In this document: positions 24,491 to 29,848 of the stretch, piece by piece
How positions within the stretch are numbered: position 1 is the stretch's first letter
Layout: every line of letters begins with the position of its first letter
Assembly (NCBI GenBank): GCA_045580145.1
Contig: JAZNNI010000126.1
Coordinates: 1-29,848, forward strand
Source: UBA1738 sp045580145
GTDB taxonomy: Bacteria > Bacillota > Clostridia > UBA1381
DNA: 29,848 bases
Direction: 5' to 3'
Made by a program: the position numbers and the translations under genes
Notes under the pieces: model-generated
What the model was told of the DNA's origin: nothing
Database searches by the model: none
Seen by the model: only the letters and a program-made list of their open reading frames with translations

Positions 24491-26086
24491 GGATTGTTTT
24501 ACTATCTGCGAAATAATATTATAGTCATTAGTCAGTATTGTATCAATACCCATATCAAGGAATTTTTTGGTTTCTTCTGTATCATCTGACCAGAATACAT
24601 TACAAACAATTCCGTTTTTGTGCGCTTTATCTATCATTTCCTGATTAAAATGCGGTTTGACAAGCTGAACCTTTTTACAATCGTATTTGATTGCTCTGTC
24701 AACAATTTCCCAAGGGGTCTTTCCGCCTCCGCAGCAACGGCAAATATCGGGCGCAATCTCATTTGCAAGTTTTAGGAAGTTGTCATTCCCAGACATGAAA
24801 TAAACATACTTTCTGCAATCATATTTATCTATGAGAGCAATTATTTTTTTAAGAAGTTCGCTGTCATATTCACAGTCGTTATCTATGGTTTTAACATGAA
24901 TGTTCATAATAACATGACATGCAAATTTTTTCAGAATTTCTTCAAATTTAAGGATTTTCATGCCTTTGAATTTTTCGGAATATTTAATACCAAAGTCATA
25001 TTCCAAAAGCTCTTCAAATGTATGCTCATAGACCTCGCCGATGCCGTCAGACACACGCTCTAAGCTGCTATCATGAATTGACACAATTTCTCCATCTTTT
25101 GTATACCACAAGTCAAATTCGATTTCTTCTGCTCCCATGGCTATTGCTGAACCGAATGCCGGCATACTGTTTTCAGGCGCTACGGTATTAAAGCCGCGAT
25201 GAGCACATACTCTCGGATATGGCATAATATCGTCAGGTCTTACAATCGCACTTCCTGCCGGACGGTATTTCCAAGGACGACGTCCTTTTTCAATATATTC
25301 GTAGTGTGCAGAGGGTGCATTCCCGAATCCGGCAGGTTTATAATATTTCTGATGTACATCTATGTCAACAACTTCCATGCCAACACGACTATACATATTT
25401 ACAAGAACCTTTCCGTCAGGAGCTACCACCATACTTGCGCCGCCAATGTCAGAATTTTCATCCATAGAAACCGATGAGCGGATAACATAAGCATTTGTGT
25501 TGTATGCCAAAAACTGAGACATAATTTGAAGCGCTCTGTGCGTATCACTTCTTTGGTGCGAACAACCTATTATAACATCAAGATTTTTTCTTGCCATATT
25601 TGCAAAATTCTCATAAAAATAAAAATCATAACAGGTTAAAAAACCAAACCTGATTCCTTCCATTTCTATAACCGTCGGAGAAGAAAATTCAAAGCTGTAA
25701 TCGCTGTCAAGCTTCATAACCGAAACTTCGCTCGGTACCAGATGCTCCTTAAAATATTTTCCGGAAATTTCTCCGTCCCTGTTAAAAGCATATGTTGTGT
25801 TCCTGTATCCTTTATCATTTTTAAACCGTGCATTTACAAATACCATGGCATTGCAACGCTTAGCTGTTTCAGAAACTTTTTTGAGAAGTTTATCGTTGAA
25901 TTTTTCCACACTTGCCTCTGCTTGCTCTCTTGTTTTTGCACGACAAGGAATGTCACAAGACTCCGGCATAACAATAATGTCCATTGAATCATCGCATTTT
26001 TCAAGAAGCTCTATTTCGCTTCTAAAATATTCATCTGTTTTTTCATAATCAACCGAGTAAGGCGGCTGAATAATACATACTTTCAT
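24488..26086 (-). CDS. Fusion of carbon-nitrogen hydrolase (nitrilase superfamily) and glycerophosphodiester phosphodiesterase
   Basis: A 532-residue cytoplasmic protein without signal peptide or membrane segment, joining two complete enzymes. Residues 1-250 are a nitrilase-superfamily amidase with the Glu-Lys-Cys triad: Glu42 in VMPESCD, Lys113 in YFKEHLVP, Cys152 in GFLTCYDFYF. Residues about 290-532 are a GDPD TIM-barrel with His296-Arg297 (AHRG), Glu305-Asn306 (PENS), Glu323/Asp325 (IEFDL) and His338 (IHDS). GDPD domains cleave glycerophosphodiesters to glycerol-3-phosphate and an alcohol; nitrilase-type amidases cleave C-N bonds. All catalytic residues are present, so both parts should be active. 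A substrate with both bond types is conceivable but unproven. The ATG at 26086 has AAAGGA upstream; a longer reading to 26176 is rejected because it would cross the promoter. It is divergent from the LysR gene, its likely regulator. Confidence 0.88.
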   Translation of the reverse strand: MKVCIIQPPYSVDYEKTDEYFRSEIELLEKCDDSMDIIVMPESCDIPCRAKTREQAEASVEKFNDKLLKKVSETAKRCNAMVFVNARFKNDKGYRNTTYAFNRDGEISGKYFKEHLVPSEVSVMKLDSDYSFEFSSPTVIEMEGIRFGFLTCYDFYFYENFANMARKNLDVIIGCSHQRSDTHRALQIMSQFLAYNTNAYVIRSSVSMDENSDIGGASMVVAPDGKVLVNMYSRVGMEVVDIDVHQKYYKPAGFGNAPSAHYEYIEKGRRPWKYRPAGSAIVRPDDIMPYPRVCAHRGFNTVAPENSMPAFGSAIAMGAEEIEFDLWYTKDGEIVSIHDSSLERVSDGIGEVYEHTFEELLEYDFGIKYSEKFKGMKILKFEEILKKFACHVIMNIHVKTIDNDCEYDSELLKKIIALIDKYDCRKYVYFMSGNDNFLKLANEIAPDICRCCGGGKTPWEIVDRAIKYDCKKVQLVKPHFNQEMIDKAHKNGIVCNVFWSDDTEETKKFLDMGIDTILTNDYNIISQIVKQS

Positions 26087-26123
26087 TTTTCTCATCCTTT
26101 CTATGTATATCATTGTTAATTCT

Positions 26124-26152
26124 ATTATACAACCTTGCTTGCATATTGTAAA
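26124..26152 (-). promoter_or_regulatory. Promoter of the nitrilase-GDPD gene
   Basis: On the - strand, TTTACA (26152-26147) and TATAAT (26129-26124) with a 17-bp spacer, about 37 bases upstream of the start codon. Its -35 box overlaps the left arm of the dyad at 26143-26179. Confidence 0.7.
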
Positions 26153-26179
26153 TAATTTTATAGAATATACTTGCAATAT
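26143..26179. promoter_or_regulatory. Operator-like dyad in the LysR/nitrilase-GDPD intergenic region
   Basis: ATATTGTAA (26143-26151) and TTGCAATAT (26171-26179) form an inverted repeat with 8 of 9 positions matching and a 19-base spacer. Each arm covers the -35 box of one of the two divergent promoters, the expected place for a LysR-type regulator that represses itself and controls the divergent gene. Binding by this particular regulator is inferred. Confidence 0.55.
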
Positions 26180-26199
26180 CTTGTGAAATATGGTAAAAT
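26171..26199 (+). promoter_or_regulatory. Promoter of the LysR-family gene
   Basis: TTGCAA (26171-26176) and TAAAAT (26194-26199) with a 17-bp spacer. The predicted start lies just ahead of the GGGTGA ribosome binding site, so the leader is very short. Confidence 0.6.
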
Positions 26200-26215
26200 A
26201 AAGCGGGTGATGAAA

Positions 26216-27085
26216 ATGGAAATTTTACAAATGCGTTACTTTTATGAAACTGCACAAAACGAAAACATTGCTAAAACAGCACAAAAGTTCATGGTTCCTG
26301 CATCTTCTGTATCAGCCTCTATAAAGAGATTGGAAAAAGAATGGGGCGTAACATTGTTTGATCGTTCTTGCAACAAGATAAAACTTAATGATAAAGGCTA
26401 TTTGCTTGCCAAAAGCCTGGGAGAAATTTTTGAAAAATTTGAGAATACACTAACTAAGGTGACAGAACAATCTCCAGAACCAAAAGAAATATGTATATTA
26501 ATAAAAGCCCGCAGAAAGTGGATTACCGATTTGATTGTTGAATACAAACAATCTCATCCTGATGTGCGGTTTCGTATCTATAATGATGTTCATATGGATG
26601 ATGTAGATAATTTTGATATTATCATTGATGAACAATCAGACGCATATGAAGATTTACACAGATTTCTTATTGCTGTTGAAGAAATCTGTGTAAAAGCATC
26701 GAAAAACAGTCCTCTGGTTGGACAAACATTAAGCTTTAGTCAGTTAAGAGAACAGCCGTTTGTTATGCCAAGGAAAGCTATTGGTATTCGTAAGCTTTTG
26801 GAGAGTACAGGCAAAAAATACGGATTCATACCCAATATCACAATAGAATGTAACGATAGCTATTGCCTTGCACGATACGTAACAGCAGATATGGGACTTA
26901 CTTTAGGTTCCCGCCGGGCACTTGAGAATGATATTGAAAAAGAAATTGTTTCGCTTGATATAAATGATTTCAATGAAACGCAGTTGGTTTATGTATATCA
27001 TCAAAAAAATAATGAAATCGATGCCACGATAAAAGATTTTTGTGATTTTTTGTATGCGAAAAAACAAAAACTCAACACATACTGA
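26216..27085 (+). CDS. LysR-family transcriptional regulator
   Basis: A 289-residue protein with the N-terminal LysR winged helix-turn-helix: MEILQMRYFYETAQNENIAKTA, then SSVSASIKRLEKEWGVTLFDRS, followed by the linker helix and a periplasmic-binding-like effector domain (about residues 90-289). The effector domain is divergent from well-known LysR proteins, so the ligand cannot be named. The divergent position opposite the nitrilase-GDPD gene, with a dyad over both promoters, makes that gene the probable target and a substrate or product of the enzyme the probable effector. The ATG at 26216 is chosen with GGGTGA (26205-26210) upstream; ATG 26210 overlaps that site. Its transcript would end at the hairpin at 27199-27232. 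Confidence 0.9.
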   Translation: MEILQMRYFYETAQNENIAKTAQKFMVPASSVSASIKRLEKEWGVTLFDRSCNKIKLNDKGYLLAKSLGEIFEKFENTLTKVTEQSPEPKEICILIKARRKWITDLIVEYKQSHPDVRFRIYNDVHMDDVDNFDIIIDEQSDAYEDLHRFLIAVEEICVKASKNSPLVGQTLSFSQLREQPFVMPRKAIGIRKLLESTGKKYGFIPNITIECNDSYCLARYVTADMGLTLGSRRALENDIEKEIVSLDINDFNETQLVYVYHQKNNEIDATIKDFCDFLYAKKQKLNTY

Positions 27086-27171
27086 TTTTATCTGTCCGGT
27101 ACTGTAACAAGCAGGGAAGATATATCGCATCTTCCGAAATGTTTAGGATAATCTTAAAACCTTATAAAGCA

Positions 27172-27190
27172 GAACGACACACAGTCGTTC
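27172..27190 (+). repeat. Small perfect hairpin downstream of the LysR gene
   Basis: GAACGAC (27172-27178) pairs with GTCGTTC (27184-27190) around an ACACA loop. It has no T tract. Apart from this hairpin and the following terminator, I see nothing coding in 27086-27236. Confidence 0.6.
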
Positions 27191-27198
27191 ACTACGAT

Positions 27199-27232
27199 AA
27201 AAGGCTAAACGATTGATTTCGTTCAGCCTTTT
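27199..27232. terminator. Bidirectional terminator between LysR and XRE genes
   Basis: A 14-bp stem with one wobble (27199-27212 with 27219-27232), TTGATT loop, AAAA on the left and TTTT on the right. Serves the convergent LysR (+) and XRE (-) genes and sits just inside the right 40-bp repeat, mirroring the left end. Confidence 0.88.
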
Positions 27233-27236
27233 AACA

Positions 27237-27276
27237 TTACTATCCTTTAGAGTACACCCCATATGAAGGCGTTTTT
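27237..27276 (-). repeat. Right copy of the 40-bp imperfect inverted repeat
   Basis: Reverse complement matches 24404-24443 at 35 of 40 positions. It starts in the last codon region of the XRE gene (stop at 27275-27277) and points inward, as the left copy does after the HAD gene. Both copies therefore directly follow a stop codon and precede a terminator hairpin. Confidence 0.8.
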
Positions 27277-27481
27277 AAATTTCATCATTAAATTCAAATA
27301 ATTCGTTTGGTGTAATTCCAAAGATATGACACATAGCATCGATGTTTTCATATTGGATGGATTTTGTTTCGTTGTTAATCATTTTGTTGAAATTCTGACA
27401 ACTCATTCCGAACTGTTTATAAAGCCAATATCTGCTCTTGTTTCGCTCGTCCAGAAGCGCTAAGACCCGCAATCTTATCAA
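27275..27481 (-). CDS. Small XRE-family (Cro/C1, YozG-like) DNA-binding protein
   Basis: A 68-residue protein consisting of one helix-turn-helix domain: LDERNKSRYWLYKQFGMSC, then NFNKMINNETKSIQYENIDAMCHIFGITPNELFEF, the usual pattern of small YozG-like XRE regulators (KSRYWL, N..T.SI...ID..C). It probably acts as a dimeric repressor. I prefer the TTG start at 27481, since ATGAGGTG (27495-27488) then stands 6 bases upstream; the in-frame GTG at 27490 is part of that site and would add three residues. A perfect 9-bp palindrome overlaps its own -10 region, suggesting autoregulation. No toxin or partner gene is visible; only a broken gene follows on the other strand. Confidence 0.8.
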   Translation of the reverse strand: MIRLRVLALLDERNKSRYWLYKQFGMSCQNFNKMINNETKSIQYENIDAMCHIFGITPNELFEFNDEI

Positions 27482-27500
27482 ATTCTTCACCTCATATCTG

Positions 27501-27542
27501 TATGTATTAGTATTATATTAATACATAAGATAAAAATACATA
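27501..27542. promoter_or_regulatory. Palindrome and repeated half-sites over the XRE promoter
   Basis: TATGTATTA (27501-27509) and TAATACATA (27519-27527) form a perfect inverted repeat with a 9-base spacer that contains the - strand -10 box TATAAT (27517-27512). A further half-site AAATACATA (27534-27542) lies 15 bases away in the same orientation as the second arm. The -35 region is poor. This is a plausible operator for the adjacent XRE protein; that link is inferred. Confidence 0.6.
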
Positions 27543-27594
27543 TAGACTATTGCATTATAATGAAAACATATATAATGGTGTTGAGGTGAATTTT

Positions 27595-27709
27595 ATGACT
27601 GTTACGTTTTTTTGGTCATAGCAAAGAGTGCTATTCATTAGACACTAAAAATAAATTAAAAAAAGAGATTGAAAGTTTAATTGAGAGTGGAGCGGATGAA
27701 TATTGCTAA
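27595..27709 (+). pseudogene. Frameshifted and truncated remnant of a SLOG/DUF1273-like gene
   Basis: After a good ribosome binding site (GAGGTGA, 27583-27589) an ATG at 27595 opens MTVTFF, then hits a stop at 27619. Removing one T from the run of seven at 27607-27613 restores a 37-codon reading that starts MTVTFFGHSKECYSL and continues with KKEIESLIESGADEY before a stop at 27707. That start matches the beginning of SLOG-superfamily DUF1273-type proteins (TVTFFGH, then LI..GAD.F/Y), normally about 150-190 residues, which bind nucleotide-like ligands. The rest of the domain is absent, so the gene is doubly broken. An in-vivo slip on the T run would still give only a 37-residue peptide. Apart from this remnant and the XRE operator, I see nothing coding in 27491-27792. 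Confidence 0.6.
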
Positions 27710-27792
27710 ACGACCATTGTAACTTCTTCGCAACACCATTTCCACTTTTTTTCATATTATATAATGGTACAAAATTTGAAAGGAGTGGAAAA

Positions 27793-28050
27793 ATGAGCAA
27801 CATATTAGTTGTAGTCGGTGCTATAACGAGCGCCTCGCGGCTTGCTAAACGGCTTACCAAAAATGGCGACAGGAACGTGTATGTGATAAGTACTCCTGCT
27901 ATGCTTGGAGGGGGCGGATGCTCGTACTCTGTCAGAGCGTCTTTAGCGAGTGAACAGTTTATAAGAAATAATCCTGATGGAATAAATATAAAAGGCATTT
28001 ATATAGAGGAGCAAAAAGGAAAGGAGAGATATTATCGTGATATATCTTGA
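27793..28050 (+). CDS. DUF3343 family protein (putative selenium/sulfur carrier)
   Basis: An 85-residue protein of the DUF3343 (PF11823) type: a beta-alpha start ILVVVGAITSASRLAKRL, then a glycine-rich loop with a single conserved cysteine (GGGGCSYSVRASL, Cys43), the expected site for carrying persulfide or selenide. Family members are often encoded with cysteine desulfurases or selenium-handling genes. Here the gene overlaps the cysteine desulfurase by 14 bases in another frame, so the two are co-translated and probably work as donor and acceptor. AAAGGAGTGG (27778-27787) precedes the ATG at 27793; a longer reading from 27703 is rejected because it would include that site. The carrier role itself is a family hypothesis, not proven by this sequence. 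Confidence 0.82.
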   Translation: MSNILVVVGAITSASRLAKRLTKNGDRNVYVISTPAMLGGGGCSYSVRASLASEQFIRNNPDGINIKGIYIEEQKGKERYYRDIS

Positions 28051-29167
28051 CAATCCTGCTACCAGTATGAAAAAGCCGGCGGTGGTTTATTCTGCTATGT
28101 ATGCGAACACGATTAATTGCAGTGTAAATGCGGGTCGGGGCGGTCATTGGGCGAGTATAAAGGGCGCAGAGGGTATATCGGCGGCGCAAGATGAGCTTGC
28201 CGGTCTTTTTAATATCAGGACTCCCGAACGGCTTGCTTTTACGCAAAATGCAACATATGCTTTGAATATGGCAATTGGCGGAATCTTGCGTCGGGGCGAC
28301 CACGTGGTTATGACCTCGATGGAGCATAACAGTGTACTTCGTCCGGTGCATCGTATATGCAGTTATACGCTTGTGGAAGCAAACCTGAGAGGCGAGATAA
28401 ATCCTGCTGATATAGAGCGTGCAATCCGAAAAAATACCCGCTTAGTGATAACAACACACGCATCAAATGTCTGCGGGACGATTATGCCTGTTTACGAGAT
28501 AGGCAGAATTTGCAAAAAATATAATATTCCATACCTTGTAGATGCCGCACAGACAGCAGGTATAATTCCTATAGATGTGGAGAAAATGAACATTTCCTGC
28601 CTTGCGTTTTCGGGGCATAAGGGGCTTATGGGGCCACTGGGTACGGGAGGACTTTATGTTCGGGAGGATGTAAGGCTTACACCTGTGATTGTAGGAGGTA
28701 CAGGGACGGAATCTATGAATAAAAATCAGCCTGAGGATATGCCTGATATGCTGCATTCAGGAACACTAAATACCCCTGCAATAATGGCGCTTTCCGAGGC
28801 GGTCAGGTATATAAAAAGAGTGGGCATTGAAAAGATTGAAGAAAAGGAACGCAGGCTGGCGGAGAGTTTGTATGAAAGACTTGCGAATATAGACGGCGTG
28901 AGCGTCTATGGATTGCATAAGGGGAATCGCAATGGAACAGTGGCATTTAATATCAGGGATTTGCCGTCACAGGAGGTTTCAGAAATGCTAAGCCGTGATT
29001 ACAAAATTGCAACGCGTGGCGGGTATCACTGCTCGTATATAAGCCACCAGACGCTTGGAACAGAGGAGACGGGAGCTGTGCGTGTGGGGTTTGGTTGGTT
29101 TTCAACCGAAAGCGATGCAAACACCTTAGTTTTGTGTGTGAATAAAATTGCGAAAAATACGAAATAA
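28037..29167 (+). CDS. Cysteine desulfurase/selenocysteine-lyase family aminotransferase (class V PLP enzyme)
   Basis: A 376-residue PLP enzyme of the SufS/CsdB-like group, similar to the family of E. faecalis EF2568. Landmarks are YLDNPATSMKKP at the N-terminus, MEHNS with the PLP-stacking His, VDAAQTAG with the PLP Asp, the Schiff-base Lys195 in FSGHKGLMGPLGTG, and the catalytic Cys332 in RGGYHCSY, followed by TGAVRVGFGWFST. It should abstract sulfur (or selenium) from cysteine (or selenocysteine) to form an enzyme persulfide. No SufC/B/D or IscU gene is adjacent, so it is unlikely to be the Fe-S assembly copy; the overlapping DUF3343 partner suggests a carrier-linked role. The start is GTG at 28037 with AAGGAGAG (28021-28028) upstream. 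Confidence 0.9.
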   Translation: MIYLDNPATSMKKPAVVYSAMYANTINCSVNAGRGGHWASIKGAEGISAAQDELAGLFNIRTPERLAFTQNATYALNMAIGGILRRGDHVVMTSMEHNSVLRPVHRICSYTLVEANLRGEINPADIERAIRKNTRLVITTHASNVCGTIMPVYEIGRICKKYNIPYLVDAAQTAGIIPIDVEKMNISCLAFSGHKGLMGPLGTGGLYVREDVRLTPVIVGGTGTESMNKNQPEDMPDMLHSGTLNTPAIMALSEAVRYIKRVGIEKIEEKERRLAESLYERLANIDGVSVYGLHKGNRNGTVAFNIRDLPSQEVSEMLSRDYKIATRGGYHCSYISHQTLGTEETGAVRVGFGWFSTESDANTLVLCVNKIAKNTK

Positions 29168-29176
29168 TAAAATTGA

Positions 29177-29209
29177 CGGTGGCAGGAGGGTGCGCCTGCC
29201 GCTGCTTTT
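29177..29209 (+). terminator. Probable terminator after the cysteine desulfurase gene
   Basis: A stem of about 10 bp including two wobbles (29177-29186 with 29195-29204), GC-rich at its top, with an 8-base loop and a short T run after it (29206-29209). The stretch 29210-29271 that follows is AT-rich and featureless. Confidence 0.6.
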
Positions 29210-29271
29210 AAGGTTTAAGAAACAAAATGGCGCAAAATAAAGACTTTTTTGGAAAAAAATTAAAAAAAGTA

Positions 29272-29300
29272 TTGACAAACCATAAACACTTTGCTATAAT
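29272..29300 (+). promoter_or_regulatory. Strong promoter of the tRNA cluster
   Basis: A perfect TTGACA (29272-29277), 17-bp spacer and perfect TATAAT (29295-29300) with TG just upstream of the -10 box (TGCTATAAT). Predicted start near 29307, about 40 bases before the first tRNA. It is the strongest promoter seen in the window. Confidence 0.93.
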
Positions 29301-29345
29301 AGGTTAGGTCAGTTGATTTGACATAAGTAAATATAGTTTTATTAT

Positions 29346-29420
29346 GCGGGTGTAGTTCAATGGCTAGAATTCCAGCCTTCCAAGCTGGCTGTGTGGGTTC
29401 GATTCCCATCACCCGCTCCA
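29346..29420 (+). tRNA. tRNA-Gly (anticodon TCC)
   Basis: Acceptor GCGGGTG pairs with CACCCGC (29410-29416); the anticodon loop CTTCCAA gives TCC; the T loop is TTCGATT; CCA is encoded (29418-29420). First of five tRNAs in the operon. Confidence 0.97.
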
Positions 29421-29431
29421 TATTTTTACAC

Positions 29432-29508
29432 GCGTCTGTAGCTCAGCCGGATAGAGCAACTGCCTTCTAAGCAGTAGGCCAGGGGTTCGAATCCCTTCAG
29501 ACGCGCCA
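29432..29508 (+). tRNA. tRNA-Arg (anticodon TCT)
   Basis: Acceptor GCGTCTG pairs with CAGACGC (29498-29504); the anticodon stem ACTGC/GCAGT holds loop CTTCTAA, anticodon TCT, reading AGA/AGG codons; CCA is encoded. It follows tRNA-Gly by 11 bases. Confidence 0.97.
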
Positions 29509-29522
29509 ATTTTTTTAAATAT

Positions 29523-29600
29523 GGTGGATATAGTTCAGCTGGTTAGAGCGTCAGTTTGTGGCACTGAATGTCGTGGGTTCGAATCCCACTATCCACCCCA
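29523..29600 (+). tRNA. tRNA-His (anticodon GTG)
   Basis: Acceptor GTGGATA pairs with TATCCAC (29590-29596); the anticodon loop TTGTGGC gives GTG. A G at 29523 opposite C at 29597 supplies the encoded G-1 that histidyl-tRNA synthetase requires; CCA follows at 29598-29600. Confidence 0.96.
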
Positions 29601-29698
29601 CTTTTGCAATTTAATCCCAAGGGATTTGATTGATATATACGCAGGAAGGAATCCTGTATGCGAGATGTATGCCAAACTCGATTGCATCTTCAATGTAT

Positions 29699-29774
29699 AG
29701 GGATATAGCCAAGCGGTAAGGCACCAGATTTTGATTCTGGCATTTCGTAGGTTCGAATCCTGCTATCCCTGCCA
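29699..29774 (+). tRNA. tRNA-Gln (anticodon TTG)
   Basis: Acceptor AGGGATA pairs with TATCCCT (29764-29770); the anticodon stem CCAGA/TCTGG holds loop TTTTGAT, anticodon TTG. CCA is encoded and abuts the next tRNA without a gap. A 98-base spacer (29601-29698) separates it from tRNA-His. Confidence 0.96.
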
Positions 29775-29848
29775 GGGCCATTAGCTCAGTTGGCAGAGCA
29801 CTTGACTTTTAATCAAGTTGTCCGGAGTTCGAATCTCCGATGGCTCAC
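29775..29848 (+). tRNA. tRNA-Lys (anticodon TTT), cut by the window end
   Basis: Acceptor GGGCCAT pairs with ATGGCTC (29840-29846, one wobble); the anticodon stem CTTGA/TCAAG holds loop CTTTTAA, anticodon TTT. The discriminator A and one C are present; the last two bases of CCA fall outside the window. The tRNA operon probably continues. Confidence 0.95.

Noticed and set aside
24404..27276. An invertible phase-variation switch using the 40-bp inverted repeats
   Set aside because: No site-specific recombinase is nearby, both promoters lie deep inside the segment, and both ends carry terminators, so inversion would not switch any outer gene.
27645..27998. A 117-codon - strand open frame across the SLOG-like remnant and the DUF3343 gene
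   Set aside because: It covers a ribosome binding site and a supported gene on the other strand and has no recognisable domain.
29601..29698. A sixth tRNA between tRNA-His and tRNA-Gln
   Set aside because: No 7-bp acceptor pairing, no TTCRA-type T loop and no anticodon arm could be assembled; only small hairpins are present.
1..29848. CRISPR arrays, insertion sequences with transposase, integrases or prophage genes
   Set aside because: No regularly spaced short repeats and no transposase, integrase or phage structural protein were seen in any frame.

Overview
The window reads as a chromosomal segment of an anaerobic, endospore-forming, low-GC Gram-positive bacterium of the class Clostridia, probably an intestinal type. 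The case rests on a sporulation sigma factor sigma-G very close to the Bacillus protein, a single-chain pyruvate:ferredoxin oxidoreductase, strong GGAGG-type ribosome binding sites, TTGACA/TATAAT promoters with 17-bp spacers, and tRNA genes with encoded CCA ends. I did not attempt a genus assignment.

Region 1 (1-10305) is the 3' part of a cell-surface polysaccharide operon, all on the + strand, with genes overlapping or nearly touching and one strong terminator at the end. It encodes a Wzx-type flippase, the three enzymes that make UDP-N-acetyl-L-fucosamine (CapE, CapF, CapG, also called FnlA/B/C), UDP-glucose 6-dehydrogenase (Ugd, supplying UDP-glucuronate), a GT4 glycosyltransferase and a PF14907-type nucleotidyltransferase-fold protein. 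A secreted BspA-type leucine-rich-repeat protein sits in the middle. The product is therefore probably a polymer containing FucNAc and uronic acid; the polymerase and other transferases must lie upstream of the window.

Region 2 (10306-24401) is housekeeping: a YegS/DgkB-type lipid kinase, pyruvate:ferredoxin oxidoreductase (nifJ, - strand), a glucose/maltose-type PTS EIICB permease, sigG, a large SWIM-SNF2 helicase (- strand, convergent with sigG through a shared terminator), then an MreB-family gene divergent from the helicase and followed by two RNA methyltransferases (TrmN6-like and RsmI) and a NagD-type HAD phosphatase.

Region 3 (24402-27792) looks like inserted accessory DNA. A two-gene module (a nitrilase-GDPD fusion enzyme and a divergent LysR regulator with an operator-like dyad between them) is bracketed by 40-bp imperfect inverted repeats, each followed inward by a terminator hairpin. 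Next to it are a small XRE regulator with a palindrome over its promoter and a frameshifted, truncated remnant of a SLOG/DUF1273-like gene. The fusion enzyme plus its bracketing repeats is the most unusual object in the window.

Region 4 (27793-29848) holds a DUF3343 (putative Se/S carrier) gene overlapping a cysteine desulfurase gene, then a strong promoter and a tRNA cluster (Gly-TCC, Arg-TCT, His-GTG, Gln-TTG, Lys-TTT) that runs off the end of the window.
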